Source of the DNA: Streptomyces sp. cf386
GTDB lineage: Bacteria > Actinomycetota > Actinomycetes > Streptomycetales > Streptomycetaceae
Assembly (NCBI RefSeq): GCF_900103585.1
Contig: NZ_FNHV01000031.1
Coordinates: 23,124-87,123 of the forward strand
Length of the DNA: 64,000 nucleotides
Reading direction: 5' to 3'
This document shows positions 44,234 to 53,325 of this stretch, piece after piece. Both the position numbers and the translations under genes were made by a program. The notes beneath the pieces were generated by a model. The model searched no databases. It was not told where the DNA came from and saw only the letters and a list, made by a program, of their open reading frames with translations. Within the stretch, counting starts at the first letter, position 1. Every line of letters starts with the position of its first letter.

Positions 44234-44843
44234 TCAACCGACCCGCGCTCCCGCCGCCTTGGCCCGCTCCCGCGCCTCGGGGCTGACGCCGCGCTTGCGG
44301 GCCGACATCTGGCTGGTGACCGCCTCGCGCTGGGCCACACCCATCAGCCGACGCGGTCCGGGTACGGCGACGACACCGAGGAAGCGCGGGTCGCCCGCGA
44401 ACCAGACCTCGTCGACCGCGTCGGCCTTCACCTGCCGTACCCAGAAGGTGTATCCGCTGCCCAGGAAGCTGCCGTAACCGAGCGAGACGCCCTTGCCCGG
44501 GTCCGGGTGCTCGGGATCAGCGAAGGAGAACCGGGTGGTGCCGTTCGTTGGCGATCGACGCGGCTCCCGGGACCGACTGCCACGGGTAGACCCGCAGGAC
44601 GCGGCGTAGCGACGGCACTCCCGCGATCCGCGCCGTGTTGAGCATGGCCACGTAGATAAGCACGAACAGCACGGGCATCAGGACCCAAAGGGTCCATACC
44701 GGAGTCAGAAGCACCGCGTACAGCCAGGCCACGAAGGATGCGAGCGAGAGCAGGAAGGCGCACAGCCGGAAGGAGGCCGTGCGGCGCCAGGCCCGGCGGG
44801 TGGCCGCATCCTCGTAAGCCGTCTTCGTCAGGGGAACGTCCAC
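44234..44843 (-). pseudogene. W-x-AGD membrane protein broken by a 4-bp duplication
   Basis: Frame one (from ATG 44843) has the two membrane helices and VLRVYPWQSVPGA, then stops after SIANERHHPVLLR. Frame two continues with GTTRFSFADPEHPDPGKG, VDEVWFAGDPRFLGVVAVPG and MGVAQREAV to 44234. The junction reads AACGAACGGC on the minus strand: AACG is present twice (CGTTCGTT at 44542-44549 on the plus strand), and removing one copy restores an unbroken frame. Homologue of 28162-28752. It lies beside broken cassette D. Confidence 0.85.
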
Positions 44844-44882
44844 TGCAGTTCACTCCATAGGGGCCGTCAGAGCCATTTGGGG

Positions 44883-45626
44883 TCAGCCGAAGACCGCGCG
44901 TACGGACACCTCAACCTCGGACTCGGGAATATGGGCCTTGAACTCCTCGGGGAGCGGGTTCTCGAAGCTCACCATCTCCGCCATGCCACGGTGGATGTCA
45001 CGGTAGTGCTCGCGCGCGTCCACGGCCCTGGTGGTCAGTGTGAGGATCGCGAGGTTCCGCCCGTCCGGGAACGGCAGGTACGCGGTCGCCTCGTAGAGGG
45101 AACGCCGCTGGGCGTCGGCCTCCTCGGGTAGCTCCACCAGGGCCTCGGTGAACGCCGCGGGACCGCAGGGCAGGTCCGCCACAGCGACCGGCAGCGCGTT
45201 CTTGCGTGCGGTTGCCGCCTGTACCGCCGCCAGCTTCGGCGGGGTCCAGGGGATCTCGCGCCGGGCGAGCGTGACGAACGACTCCAGCATGCTGCCGTCG
45301 TCCGCCTCGTGCGCGCCGATGGCGAAGTTCACCACGCCTTCCCGCCGCATCTCCAGGGTCAGCCCCCTGGCCTGGGCGAGCTGGTCGAGGAAGTCGGCCT
45401 GCTTCCCCTCCGGCACCAGCTCCAGGAGCGAGTTGACCGCCTCGACCACCCGGGCGCCCTCGGGGGACTCCGGATCGGCGAAGAGGTCGTGGAAGGGGAC
45501 CTCCACATAGCCGGGCACCAGCGCGAACCACAGGTCGCAGTCACGCTCCATGGCCGACTCATCGATGGCGTACTCGAATTCGTCCGCGTCGTCGCTCAAC
45601 GGTTCAGACCCTTCATCGTTGCTCAA
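44883..45626 (-). CDS. cassette D third gene: FG-terminated soluble protein
   Basis: A protein of 247 residues: LWFALVPGYVEVPFHDLF, VEAVNSLLELVP, EGVVNFAIGAHEADDGSML, VADLPCGPAAF, YLPFPDGRNLAILTLTT, ending VSVRAVFG. It corresponds to the A, B and C third genes and is still open although the rest of cassette D is broken. TTG start at 45626 with AGGGG upstream; the repeat GAACCGTTGAGC occurs twice at the start. Confidence 0.78.
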   Translation of the reverse strand: MSNDEGSEPLSDDADEFEYAIDESAMERDCDLWFALVPGYVEVPFHDLFADPESPEGARVVEAVNSLLELVPEGKQADFLDQLAQARGLTLEMRREGVVNFAIGAHEADDGSMLESFVTLARREIPWTPPKLAAVQAATARKNALPVAVADLPCGPAAFTEALVELPEEADAQRRSLYEATAYLPFPDGRNLAILTLTTRAVDAREHYRDIHRGMAEMVSFENPLPEEFKAHIPESEVEVSVRAVFG

Positions 45627-45639
45627 CGGTTCCAGCCCC

Positions 45640-46735
45640 TCAGTGCGCGCCGAACAGGATCTTCAGCGTCTTCAGGGCGGTGGCGCTGTGGCCGGCCCCG
45701 TCGAAGCTGCCGGCCCGGACGCCGTCCGCGCCGGTCGCGGCGTTCTCCGCGGCGGGGTTCTTGATCTCGTCCCACAGGTTCTTGGCCACGCCGTACGTGC
45801 CGGTGAGCGCGCCGGCTCCGGAGACCGAGACATCGACGATCTTCGCCGCCGTTGCCGGGTTGGCGGCGCCCTTCACCAGCCAGGTGGTCAGGGGGTTGTC
45901 GGCCGCGTGGATCCGCTGCGCGGCCAGCCAGGTCTTGCCGCTTCGACAACCGGCTGATCAACGTTGCCGCGCTCGCCGCCGCCGCGACCAACAGCAGGAT
46001 GGGGCCGACCGGGACGGCGAAGAACAGGGCCGCGAGGCCGGCGATCGCCGCGATCGCGCCCAGGATGTCGGTCAGGTTGTCCCCGACTCAGTCCATGGCC
46101 TTCTCGAACCAGTTCGGCTCCTCCGGCGCCAGTTTGTCCGTGGACTCCCGCAGGATCCGGGCCTTGCCGCGGGCGTCGGTGGCGTGGTTCTCCTCCAGCT
46201 CACGCGCCTTCTTGATGACGTCGTTGTACGCGGTCTTGGCGTCGTTCACCGCCTCGCGCGCGTTGTTGAGCTCGTCGGTCGCCTTGTCCAGCCGCGCCTG
46301 GGCGTTCTTCAGCTCCGCGTCGTCGGTGAATGTCTTGCCCGCGAGCTTGAGATCGGGATTGGCGGCGGCCGTCTTCTCCGTGCCCTCCGCCGTCTCGATC
46401 TTCCCCTTCGCGGTCTGCGCCTGGCCGTCGAGGGTCCTGGCCCGGTCCTGATAGCCGTCGAGCGCCTTCTGCCGGTCGGAAAGCGCGGTGGCGGCCTTGG
46501 TGATGGAGGTGTGGGCATTCTGCAGATTCTTAGGCAGGGCCCCGTCGAGCTGCTCGCGGAAGGCGACCGCGGCATCTCCCTCCCAGGAGCTCCCCGACCG
46601 CAGCTTCTCGATCATCGTGTGCGCGTCGGCGAGGGTCTGCGCCGACTTCTGGAGCTTTGCCGCCAGGTCGGACACCACCGAGACATTGCACGGTACGGGG
46701 TTGAAGCCCAGGTGTGTATACGGGTTCGCGCTCAC
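45640..46735 (-). pseudogene. cassette D large WXG protein, nonsense plus frameshift
   Basis: The N-terminal 215 residues are intact type 1: LGFNPVPCN, SSWEGDAAVAF, coiled segment, APEEPNWFEKAMD. Then TGA at 46088-46090 stands where the sense reading VGDNLTDILGAIAAIAG continues in the same frame, so a TGG-to-TGA change is likely (the cassette B protein has AWVG at the corresponding place). A second lesion near 45945 shifts the frame: SKRQDLAG against the expected KTWLAAQRIHAADNP, which then runs to 45640. Hydrophobic hairpin and C-terminus are otherwise recognisable. GTG start overlaps the small partner stop. Confidence 0.85.
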
Positions 46736-47047
46736 TTCGCGCCTCCCTCGGCCGCTGCCTTGCGGAAGCCTTCCTCGAGGGCCTGGTCGACCTCTTCGTA
46801 GTTGGCCTTGCGCTGGTTGACGCTCTCCGCGAACTTGCCGGTCAGCTCCGCGATCTGCTCGGATCCGTTACTTCCAGTGCTCGTGGAACTCCGCGCAGGC
46901 GGCGTCGAGGTCCTTGGTGCCGATGCCTTCCGCGGTCACGTCCTGCATCCACTTGCGGACGTTGTCGAGTTCCGTCTTCGCGTCTTCCAGGGTCTTTCGG
47001 AAGCGACCCAGTTCCTCGGTGTCGGTGTTGAAGTAGTCGGTTGCCAC
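46732..47047 (-). pseudogene. cassette D small WXG-like partner, one-base insertion
   Basis: From GTG 47047 (GGGGAG upstream) the frame reads to LDAACAEFHEHWK and then TAA at 46868-46870. Removing one A (TAAC to TAC) gives HWKYGSEQIAELTGKF and continues through NYEEVDQALEEGF to a TGA that overlaps the large gene start, exactly the expected length and the type 1 motif. A single-base insertion is the simplest explanation. First gene of the broken cassette. Confidence 0.85.
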
Positions 47048-47080
47048 AGCTTTTCTCCCCGTTGGACGGCTGGAACAAGA

Positions 47081-47110
47081 AGGGGTGGACCGCGGAAGCG
47101 GCCCACCCCT
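47081..47110 (-). terminator. terminator after eccC
   Basis: A 13-bp stem with one mismatch (47081-47093 with 47098-47110), followed on the minus strand by a U-rich stretch. It lies between the eccC stop and the cassette D small gene. Confidence 0.6.
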
Positions 47111-47126
47111 CCACACCGAAGCAGAC

Positions 47127-50100
47127 TCAGCTCTCCGGCAGATATCCCGTCTGAACGAGCTGCCCGCTCGTCCGCCGCGAGATGAACTGACCACGTCCCG
47201 GCGGCATCGGCGCGGCCTTGATGTTGTTGAACACCGGTCCCTCCTGCGGATCGCCGGAGAGCACGATGCCCTGCGCGCCGAGCTCCTTGATCCGGGTGAG
47301 CACCGGCTCGAAGGACGAGCGCGAGGCACCCGAGGTGGTGCGCGCCAGGATGATGCGCAGACCCAGGTCGCGGGCGAACGGCAGGTACTCCATGAGCACC
47401 GACATCGGGTTACCCATCGACGTGGCGACCAGGTCGTAGTCGTCGATGAAGATGAACGCGTCGGGCTCGTTGTACCAGCTGCGGTTGCGCAGCTGGTCCG
47501 GGGTCACGTCCGGGCCGGGCATACGGCGGCTCATCGAGCCGGCCAGCGACTCCATGACCTCCTGCAGCTGCGGACCCGAGGCGCAGTACTTGTACATGTG
47601 GCTCTCGGGCACCTGGCCGAGCAGCGCGCGCCGGAAGTCCGACACCACGAACAGCGCCTTGTTGGTCGCGTACCGCTCGGACACCTGCTTGGCGATGAAC
47701 CGCAGCAGCGAGGACTTGCCGGACTCGCTCTCGCCGTAGATGACGAACAGCGGGTCGGTCTCGAAGTCCACGAACACCGGGGACAGCGTGAGCTCGTCGA
47801 CGCCGACCGCGATGCCGCGGCTGCCGAAGTCGCCGCCGCCGGGCAGCTCGGACGCGTGGAGCATCGTCGGCAGCATCCGCACCTTGGGCGCCGTCGCGCC
47901 CTGCCAGGCGTTGTTGACGCTCTGGACGAGGTTCGCCATGCCGTCGGCCAGGTCCTCCACCGCGGGCGACCCGTCGATCCGGGGCGTGGCGGCGAGGTAG
48001 TCCAGCTTGTCCGGGGACAGACCGCGACCGGGCTTGCCCATCGGCACGTTCTCGGCCCGCTTGCGGTCGAACTCCGACTCCATCGCGTCACCGAGACGCA
48101 ACTCGAGACGGCTCAGGATCTGGTCGCGCAGCGCCGGCCGCATCTCGGTGTACCGGGTCGCCGTGATGACCAGGTGGATACCGAAACCGAGACCGCGGGT
48201 CGCGATGTCCGCGATGACCGGGTCGAGCATCTCGTAGTCGTTCTTGAACGTCGCCCAGCCGTCGATGATCAGGAAGACGTCGCCCCACTGCTGGTCGGGG
48301 TAGTGCCCCTGCGCGCGGCGGTTACGGAACGTCGCCATGGAGTCGATGCTCTTGGAGCGGAAGAACTCCTCACGGGCGTTGAGGATGCCGTGCACCTCCG
48401 CGACCGTACGACGGACCTTCTCCTGGTCCAGACGGGAGGCCGCGCCGCCCATGTGGGCCAGGTTCTCCAGGGCGAGCATGCCGCCGCCGCCGAAGTCGAG
48501 GGCGTAGAACTGCACTTCGGTGGGCGTGTGCGTGAGCGCGAAGGACGTGATCATCGTGCGCACGAGCGTCGACTTGCCGGACTGCGGGCCACCGACGATC
48601 AGCGCGTGACCGGCGGAACCGGACAGGTCCGCGTACATCACGTCACGGCGCTGCTCGAACGGCTTGTCGACCAGGCCGACCGGCACGACCAGCTTGCTCT
48701 GGGCGTGGTAACCCTCGGCGTGCAGACCGCGCTCCGCCGAGATGTTGAGCACCGGCAGCAGCTGGTCGAGGCTGAACGGCTCGTCCAGCGGCGGCAGCCA
48801 CACCTGGTGGGCGGGCGGACCCTGACCGTCCAGGCGGCTGACGATGACGTCCAGCACGGTGTCGGCGAGCGCGTCGTCGACCTGGTTGCCCCGGGTCTCC
48901 GGCTCCGGCTCGGCGAGAATCCGCACCGGCACGGGAGCGGCGGTGAACAGTACCGGGGAGCGGTCGATCCGCCCGCCGCCCTGAACCACCGGGCCGTTCG
49001 GCCGGTAGGTACCCGACACGTACGCGGCCTTGAACTGCACCATCGTGCCGGTGTCGTACTTCAGGATGCCTGCGCCGGGGACGTTGGGCAGGTGATAGGC
49101 GTCGGGCACACCGATCGCCGTACGGGACTCCGCCGCGGAGAAGGTGCGCAGACCGATGCGGTACGACAGGAAGGTGTCGAGGCCGCGCAGCTTGCCCTCT
49201 TCGAGGCGCTGCGAGGCGAGCAGCATGTGCACACCCAGTGAACGGCCGATACGGCCGATCTGGATGAACATCTCGATGAAGTCGGGCTTCGCGGCGAGCA
49301 GTTCGCTGAACTCGTCGATGATCAGGACGAGCGACGGCAGCGGGTCGAGCGCCGCGCCCGCCGCACGGGCCTTTTCGTAGTCGGTGATGTTGGCGTAGTT
49401 GCCGGCCTGCCGCAGGAGTTCCTGACGGCGGGTCAGCTCACCGGTGATGGAGTCACGCATGCGGTCCACGAGCGTGAGCTCGTCGGCCAGGTTGGTGATC
49501 ACCGCGGAGACGTGCGGCATGGAGCCCATGCCGGTGAAGGTCGCACCACCCTTGAAGTCCGCGAGCACGAAGTTGAGCGTCTCGGAGGAGTGCGTCACCG
49601 CGAGGCCCAGCACCAGGGTGCGCAGCAGCTCCGACTTACCGGAACCGGTGGCGCCGACGCACAGACCGTGCGGGCCCATGCCCTCCTGCGAGGCCTCCTT
49701 GATGTCCAGCATGACCGCCTCGCCGCTCTCGCCGAGGCCGATCGGGACACGCAGCCGCTCGTGCAGCGTGCGCGGCCGCCACGTGCGCGAGACATCCACG
49801 CTCGCCGCATCACCGATCTGCATCAGATCGGTGAAGTCCAGGTTCGCGAGCAGCGGCTCGTCCGCGTCGGCCGCACCGAGGCGCAGCGGCGCCAACTGCC
49901 GGGCCAGTGACTCCGCCTGCGCCTGCGACAGCACGTCGGGCATGCCGGTGAACACACCCGTGCCCGCCTCGAGCTCCATGCCGTCGGGGTACACCCGAAC
50001 CGACAACGAGCCACGCAGCTCGTCGAGTTCACCGGGCACCACCTCGAGGATGGTCACGCCCTGAAGGCCCTCCGCCGAGGCGAGGACCGAGTCCGCCGGC

Positions 50101-51065
50101 ACACCGCCGCCGTCCAGCACGACGACCACGTGCGGCTGGTCCAGGACCGGCTGACCGTCCCGGCTCCAACGGGAGCGGCCCTCCAGCTGGTGGGCGATCG
50201 CCTCCTCCAGCTCGCCGAGGTCGTAGCACAGCAGTCGCCGCGTACCGGCGCCGTCGGACTCCTTGTGCTGCATGTGCGGCAGCCACTTGGTCCACTCCCA
50301 GTCCACCGCAGCACCCGGCGCGGCCACGACCGCGATCAGCACGTCCTCGGGTGAGTGCAGCGAAGCCAGTTGACCGATCACCGAGCGGGTCTGGCCGTAG
50401 ACCGTCTCCGAGTCGCCGGAGATCGTCACGTGGTAGAAGGACCGCAGCCCGATGGCCAGCGGAAGTTCGTTGATCGTGCCGTAACTGGCGATGAACTGCT
50501 GCATCGCATGGGCGGTCAGCGGCTCCAGCTCGTCCACCGGCGCCGTCTCGGGCGCTACCAGTGGAGTCGCCAACTGCTGCGGGCCGAGACCGATTCGCAC
50601 CTGGGCGAAGTCCTGGTCGGTGGAACGCCGCTCCCACAGCCGGGAACCCTCCGCGACCAGCGCCCACAGCTGCTCCGGCGCCGGGTGGAGGTAGTACTGC
50701 GCGTCGCGCTGCTTGTGCGCCGTGCGCCGGATCTCACGCCGCTTCTGGGCCAGGTACTTGAGGTAGTCCCGCCGCCCCTCTGCCATCTGCCCGGACGGCC
50801 CCTTCCGGGCCCGCACGATCTGGGCGATCAGCATGGCGACCGTGGACACCATCATCAGCATGCCCATGATCTTCATAAAGCCCTGGGCGCCCGGCATGAA
50901 GAAGAACGCCGCCGACGAACCCATGCCGAGCATCGGCAGCAGGTTCATCAACAGGCTGTCGTCCTCGTTGCGAGGGATTTCGGGAGGGGATTCGAGCTTG
51001 ACCTCCTCATTCGGCACCTCCGGCGGGAACACCCGCGGCGGGCGCTTGACGATGACGACGCTCAC
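47127..51065 (-). CDS. eccC: type VII secretion ATPase EccC
   Basis: A single protein of 1312 residues, EccCa and EccCb fused. Two membrane helices (about 40-82) are followed by three FtsK/SpoIIIE-like ATPase modules with intact Walker A motifs: GATGSGKS (near 480), GGPQSGKS (near 825) and GESESGKS (near 1112). The Walker B IDEF is visible in module 1. In studied EccC proteins the last module binds the EsxB C-terminus and drives export. The N-terminal Pro-rich cytoplasmic lead (VKRPPRVFPPE) is typical. It is divergent from eccD. Start ATG 51065 by conservation. Confidence 0.95.
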   Translation of the reverse strand: MSVVIVKRPPRVFPPEVPNEEVKLESPPEIPRNEDDSLLMNLLPMLGMGSSAAFFFMPGAQGFMKIMGMLMMVSTVAMLIAQIVRARKGPSGQMAEGRRDYLKYLAQKRREIRRTAHKQRDAQYYLHPAPEQLWALVAEGSRLWERRSTDQDFAQVRIGLGPQQLATPLVAPETAPVDELEPLTAHAMQQFIASYGTINELPLAIGLRSFYHVTISGDSETVYGQTRSVIGQLASLHSPEDVLIAVVAAPGAAVDWEWTKWLPHMQHKESDGAGTRRLLCYDLGELEEAIAHQLEGRSRWSRDGQPVLDQPHVVVVLDGGGVPADSVLASAEGLQGVTILEVVPGELDELRGSLSVRVYPDGMELEAGTGVFTGMPDVLSQAQAESLARQLAPLRLGAADADEPLLANLDFTDLMQIGDAASVDVSRTWRPRTLHERLRVPIGLGESGEAVMLDIKEASQEGMGPHGLCVGATGSGKSELLRTLVLGLAVTHSSETLNFVLADFKGGATFTGMGSMPHVSAVITNLADELTLVDRMRDSITGELTRRQELLRQAGNYANITDYEKARAAGAALDPLPSLVLIIDEFSELLAAKPDFIEMFIQIGRIGRSLGVHMLLASQRLEEGKLRGLDTFLSYRIGLRTFSAAESRTAIGVPDAYHLPNVPGAGILKYDTGTMVQFKAAYVSGTYRPNGPVVQGGGRIDRSPVLFTAAPVPVRILAEPEPETRGNQVDDALADTVLDVIVSRLDGQGPPAHQVWLPPLDEPFSLDQLLPVLNISAERGLHAEGYHAQSKLVVPVGLVDKPFEQRRDVMYADLSGSAGHALIVGGPQSGKSTLVRTMITSFALTHTPTEVQFYALDFGGGGMLALENLAHMGGAASRLDQEKVRRTVAEVHGILNAREEFFRSKSIDSMATFRNRRAQGHYPDQQWGDVFLIIDGWATFKNDYEMLDPVIADIATRGLGFGIHLVITATRYTEMRPALRDQILSRLELRLGDAMESEFDRKRAENVPMGKPGRGLSPDKLDYLAATPRIDGSPAVEDLADGMANLVQSVNNAWQGATAPKVRMLPTMLHASELPGGGDFGSRGIAVGVDELTLSPVFVDFETDPLFVIYGESESGKSSLLRFIAKQVSERYATNKALFVVSDFRRALLGQVPESHMYKYCASGPQLQEVMESLAGSMSRRMPGPDVTPDQLRNRSWYNEPDAFIFIDDYDLVATSMGNPMSVLMEYLPFARDLGLRIILARTTSGASRSSFEPVLTRIKELGAQGIVLSGDPQEGPVFNNIKAAPMPPGRGQFISRRTSGQLVQTGYLPES

Positions 51066-51327
51066 CGATCCACCAGTCCTTCACGCAATCGCAATCTTGA
51101 ACCGCCCCCGTCGTGACGGCCCCCGTACCTACGCCAACTCGTGCCGGTCGAAGCCGGGTCCAGGAGTCGGGCGTTGATCCTACTGTTCTGCGAGGACATT
51201 GAGTCGGGAGGGGATGGGGAGATGCCGCGTGGGGACGGTAGGGTGACGCTCCAACCGAAGCGCGGAGCGGGAATCGCCCTGGCAAACCGCGACGAATCAC
51301 CGAGTACTGGACGAGGGGGAACCGTCA

Positions 51328-52791
51328 GTGAGTACGGTTTCAGCAACCGGATTCTGCAGAGTCACGGTGGCGGCACCGAACAGCCGGATCGATGTGGCAC
51401 TTCCCGAGGATGTGCCGCTCTCTGACGTGTACCCGGAGATCCTCCGGCTTTCGGGGCAGACGCCAGAGGAGGCCGCGCCCACCGGGTACAACTTGGTACG
51501 CAGGGACGGCTCCGTCCTCGACGACGGTCGCTCGCTCGCCGAACTGCAAATCCGCGACGGCGAACTGCTACTCCTGCGGCCGTTCGCGGACTCCCTGCCA
51601 CCCGCCGTCTTCGACGATGTCGTGGACGCCGTGGCATCCGCCGTCGAGACCGACCGCCGTAGCTGGAACGACGGCATGATGCGCGGCGTCGGCCTGGCTG
51701 CCGGGTCGCTGCTGCTGATCATGATGGCGTTCGCCCTGTGGTTCTCCGAGCCGATCGCCCACGACATGAACGGGCTGCCCGGCATCATCGCCGGCGTCAC
51801 CGGCGTCGTGCTCGTCGCGCTCGCCGCCGTACGGGCGCGGGTCTACGACGACCACCTCGCGGCCGCGGCCCTGGGCCTGGCCTCGCTGCCCCACCTGATG
51901 GTGGGCGGCTCGGGCATCGTGGGCGTCGCCGCGGGCCAGGGGCCCGGACGGCTGCACCTCCTGATCGCCCTCGCGGTCGTTCTCGTCGCTGCGGTGCTGC
52001 TCGTCCTGATGCTGCCGCAGAACGACGCGCCCTTCATCGCCGCCGCGTTCGCCTCCGGCGTCGGCGTCCTCGCCACCTTCCTGGCGACCGTCACCGAGGC
52101 CGAGCCGCGCGAGACCGCCGCCGTCACCGCTGTGGTCATGGTCGCCGTCATCGGCTTCCTCCCCGGCTGGTCCGCCCGCTTCGCCAAGCTCCCCATCGGC
52201 TTCCGCTCGCCCGACCAGATCGCCAAGCGCGGGCGCTCGGAGGACCAGCAGGAGCAGGAGCCCGTCGACTTCCAGGTCATCAACGACCAGGCGCGCCGCG
52301 GACACGAACTGCTGCTCGGCCTCGTCGGCGGCTGCGCCCTCGGCGGCGTCGCCTCCGCCGGCGTGGTGCTCGGCTTCTCCACCAGCGGCTGGGCCCAGCT
52401 GCTCTCGCTGGCGGCCGGCCTCGCCCTGCTGATGCGGGCCCGCCTCTTCCTGTACACGTCCCAGGTCGTGACCCTGATGGTCTCCGGCATCGTCACGGTC
52501 TGCCTGCTGGTGCTCGGCCTCGCCTTGAACCCGCCGGCCGACATCCTGAAGGAACTGCTCTACAACAAGAACAGCGCCCCGCTGGACATCCGCACGATCT
52601 GGCTCTCCGCCGCGGTGGCCCTGGCCGCCATGGTCCTCGTGGCCATCGCTCTGATCGTCCCGCGCAAGGGCATGACCCCGTTCTGGGGGCGCATGCTCGA
52701 CCTGAGCGAAGGAGCGGTTCTGCTGTCGCTCGTCCCGCTCTGCCTGGCGGTGCTCGACCTGTTCAATGCCGCCCGGGGCATGACAAGCTGA
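51328..52791 (+). CDS. eccD: type VII secretion integral membrane protein EccD
   Basis: A protein of 487 residues. The N-terminal ubiquitin-like domain (about 1-90, TGFCRVTVAAPNSRIDVALP...LLLLRPF) is followed by about eleven membrane helices, as in EccD, the most hydrophobic channel subunit. The linker with QINDQARRGHELL-type sequence in mid-protein is a cytoplasmic loop (about 320-345). GTG start with GAGGGGGA upstream. Divergent from eccC across about 260 bases. The gene ends at a strong hairpin terminator. Confidence 0.94.
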   Translation: MSTVSATGFCRVTVAAPNSRIDVALPEDVPLSDVYPEILRLSGQTPEEAAPTGYNLVRRDGSVLDDGRSLAELQIRDGELLLLRPFADSLPPAVFDDVVDAVASAVETDRRSWNDGMMRGVGLAAGSLLLIMMAFALWFSEPIAHDMNGLPGIIAGVTGVVLVALAAVRARVYDDHLAAAALGLASLPHLMVGGSGIVGVAAGQGPGRLHLLIALAVVLVAAVLLVLMLPQNDAPFIAAAFASGVGVLATFLATVTEAEPRETAAVTAVVMVAVIGFLPGWSARFAKLPIGFRSPDQIAKRGRSEDQQEQEPVDFQVINDQARRGHELLLGLVGGCALGGVASAGVVLGFSTSGWAQLLSLAAGLALLMRARLFLYTSQVVTLMVSGIVTVCLLVLGLALNPPADILKELLYNKNSAPLDIRTIWLSAAVALAAMVLVAIALIVPRKGMTPFWGRMLDLSEGAVLLSLVPLCLAVLDLFNAARGMTS

Positions 52792-52813
52792 CCGCCGACC
52801 GGCCCTGAGCAGC

Positions 52814-52853
52814 GCACAGCGGCTGCCACCTGCGAGGGTGGCAGCCGCTGTGC
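52814..52853 (+). terminator. terminator after eccD
   Basis: A perfect 17-bp stem (52814-52830 with 52837-52853) and six-base loop. It insulates the ESX locus from the rpsO promoter region. Confidence 0.9.
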
Positions 52854-53026
52854 TGTGCCGGGGCAGTGCTGCTGGGCTGGTACGCTGTGTGACGGCCGTT
52901 TGTGTACGCGCCCCCGGTCCACCTGGGGGAAGCGCCCAGCGGAACCCCGCCTCCCGAGTCACGGAAGCTCCCCTGAGTAGCAGACCAGGGGCACTCGGCG
53001 GCAATCACAGATCATGAGGAGTACGC

Positions 53027-53314
53027 GTGTCGCTCGACGCCGCTACGAAGAAGCAGATCATCAGCGAGTTCGGTACCAAGGAGGGCGACACCGGCTCCCC
53101 CGAGGTCCAGGTCGCGATGCTCTCGCGCCGTATCTCGGACCTGACCGAGCACCTCAAGACCCACAAGCACGACCACCACTCCCGCCGTGGTCTGCTGATC
53201 CTGGTCGGTCAGCGCCGCCGCCTGCTGCAGTACCTGGCCAAGAAGGACATCCAGCGCTTCCGTACGCTGGTCGACCGCCTCGGCATCCGCCGCGGTGCGG
53301 CGGGCGCCAAGTAA
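53027..53314 (+). CDS. rpsO: 30S ribosomal protein S15
   Basis: A protein of 95 residues with the S15 sequence features EFGTKEGDTGSPEVQVAML, HKHDHHSRRGLL and RRRLLQYL. Binds 16S rRNA and organises the platform of the small subunit. GTG start with GAGGAG upstream. Normal length for the family. A hairpin terminator follows, and pnp lies further downstream, the conserved rpsO-pnp order. Confidence 0.97.
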   Translation: MSLDAATKKQIISEFGTKEGDTGSPEVQVAMLSRRISDLTEHLKTHKHDHHSRRGLLILVGQRRRLLQYLAKKDIQRFRTLVDRLGIRRGAAGAK

Positions 53315-53325
53315 GACGCCGTGAG

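Noticed and set aside
46088..46090. TGA in the cassette D large gene read as selenocysteine
   Set aside because: The position corresponds to Trp in the cassette B protein (AWVG), and the gene has a further frameshift downstream; a nonsense mutation is simpler.
47085..49241. A 718-codon open frame on the plus strand opposite eccC
   Set aside because: It is antisense to the fully conserved EccC sequence with its Walker motifs; the translation is His/Arg/Val-rich, typical of a high-GC shadow frame.
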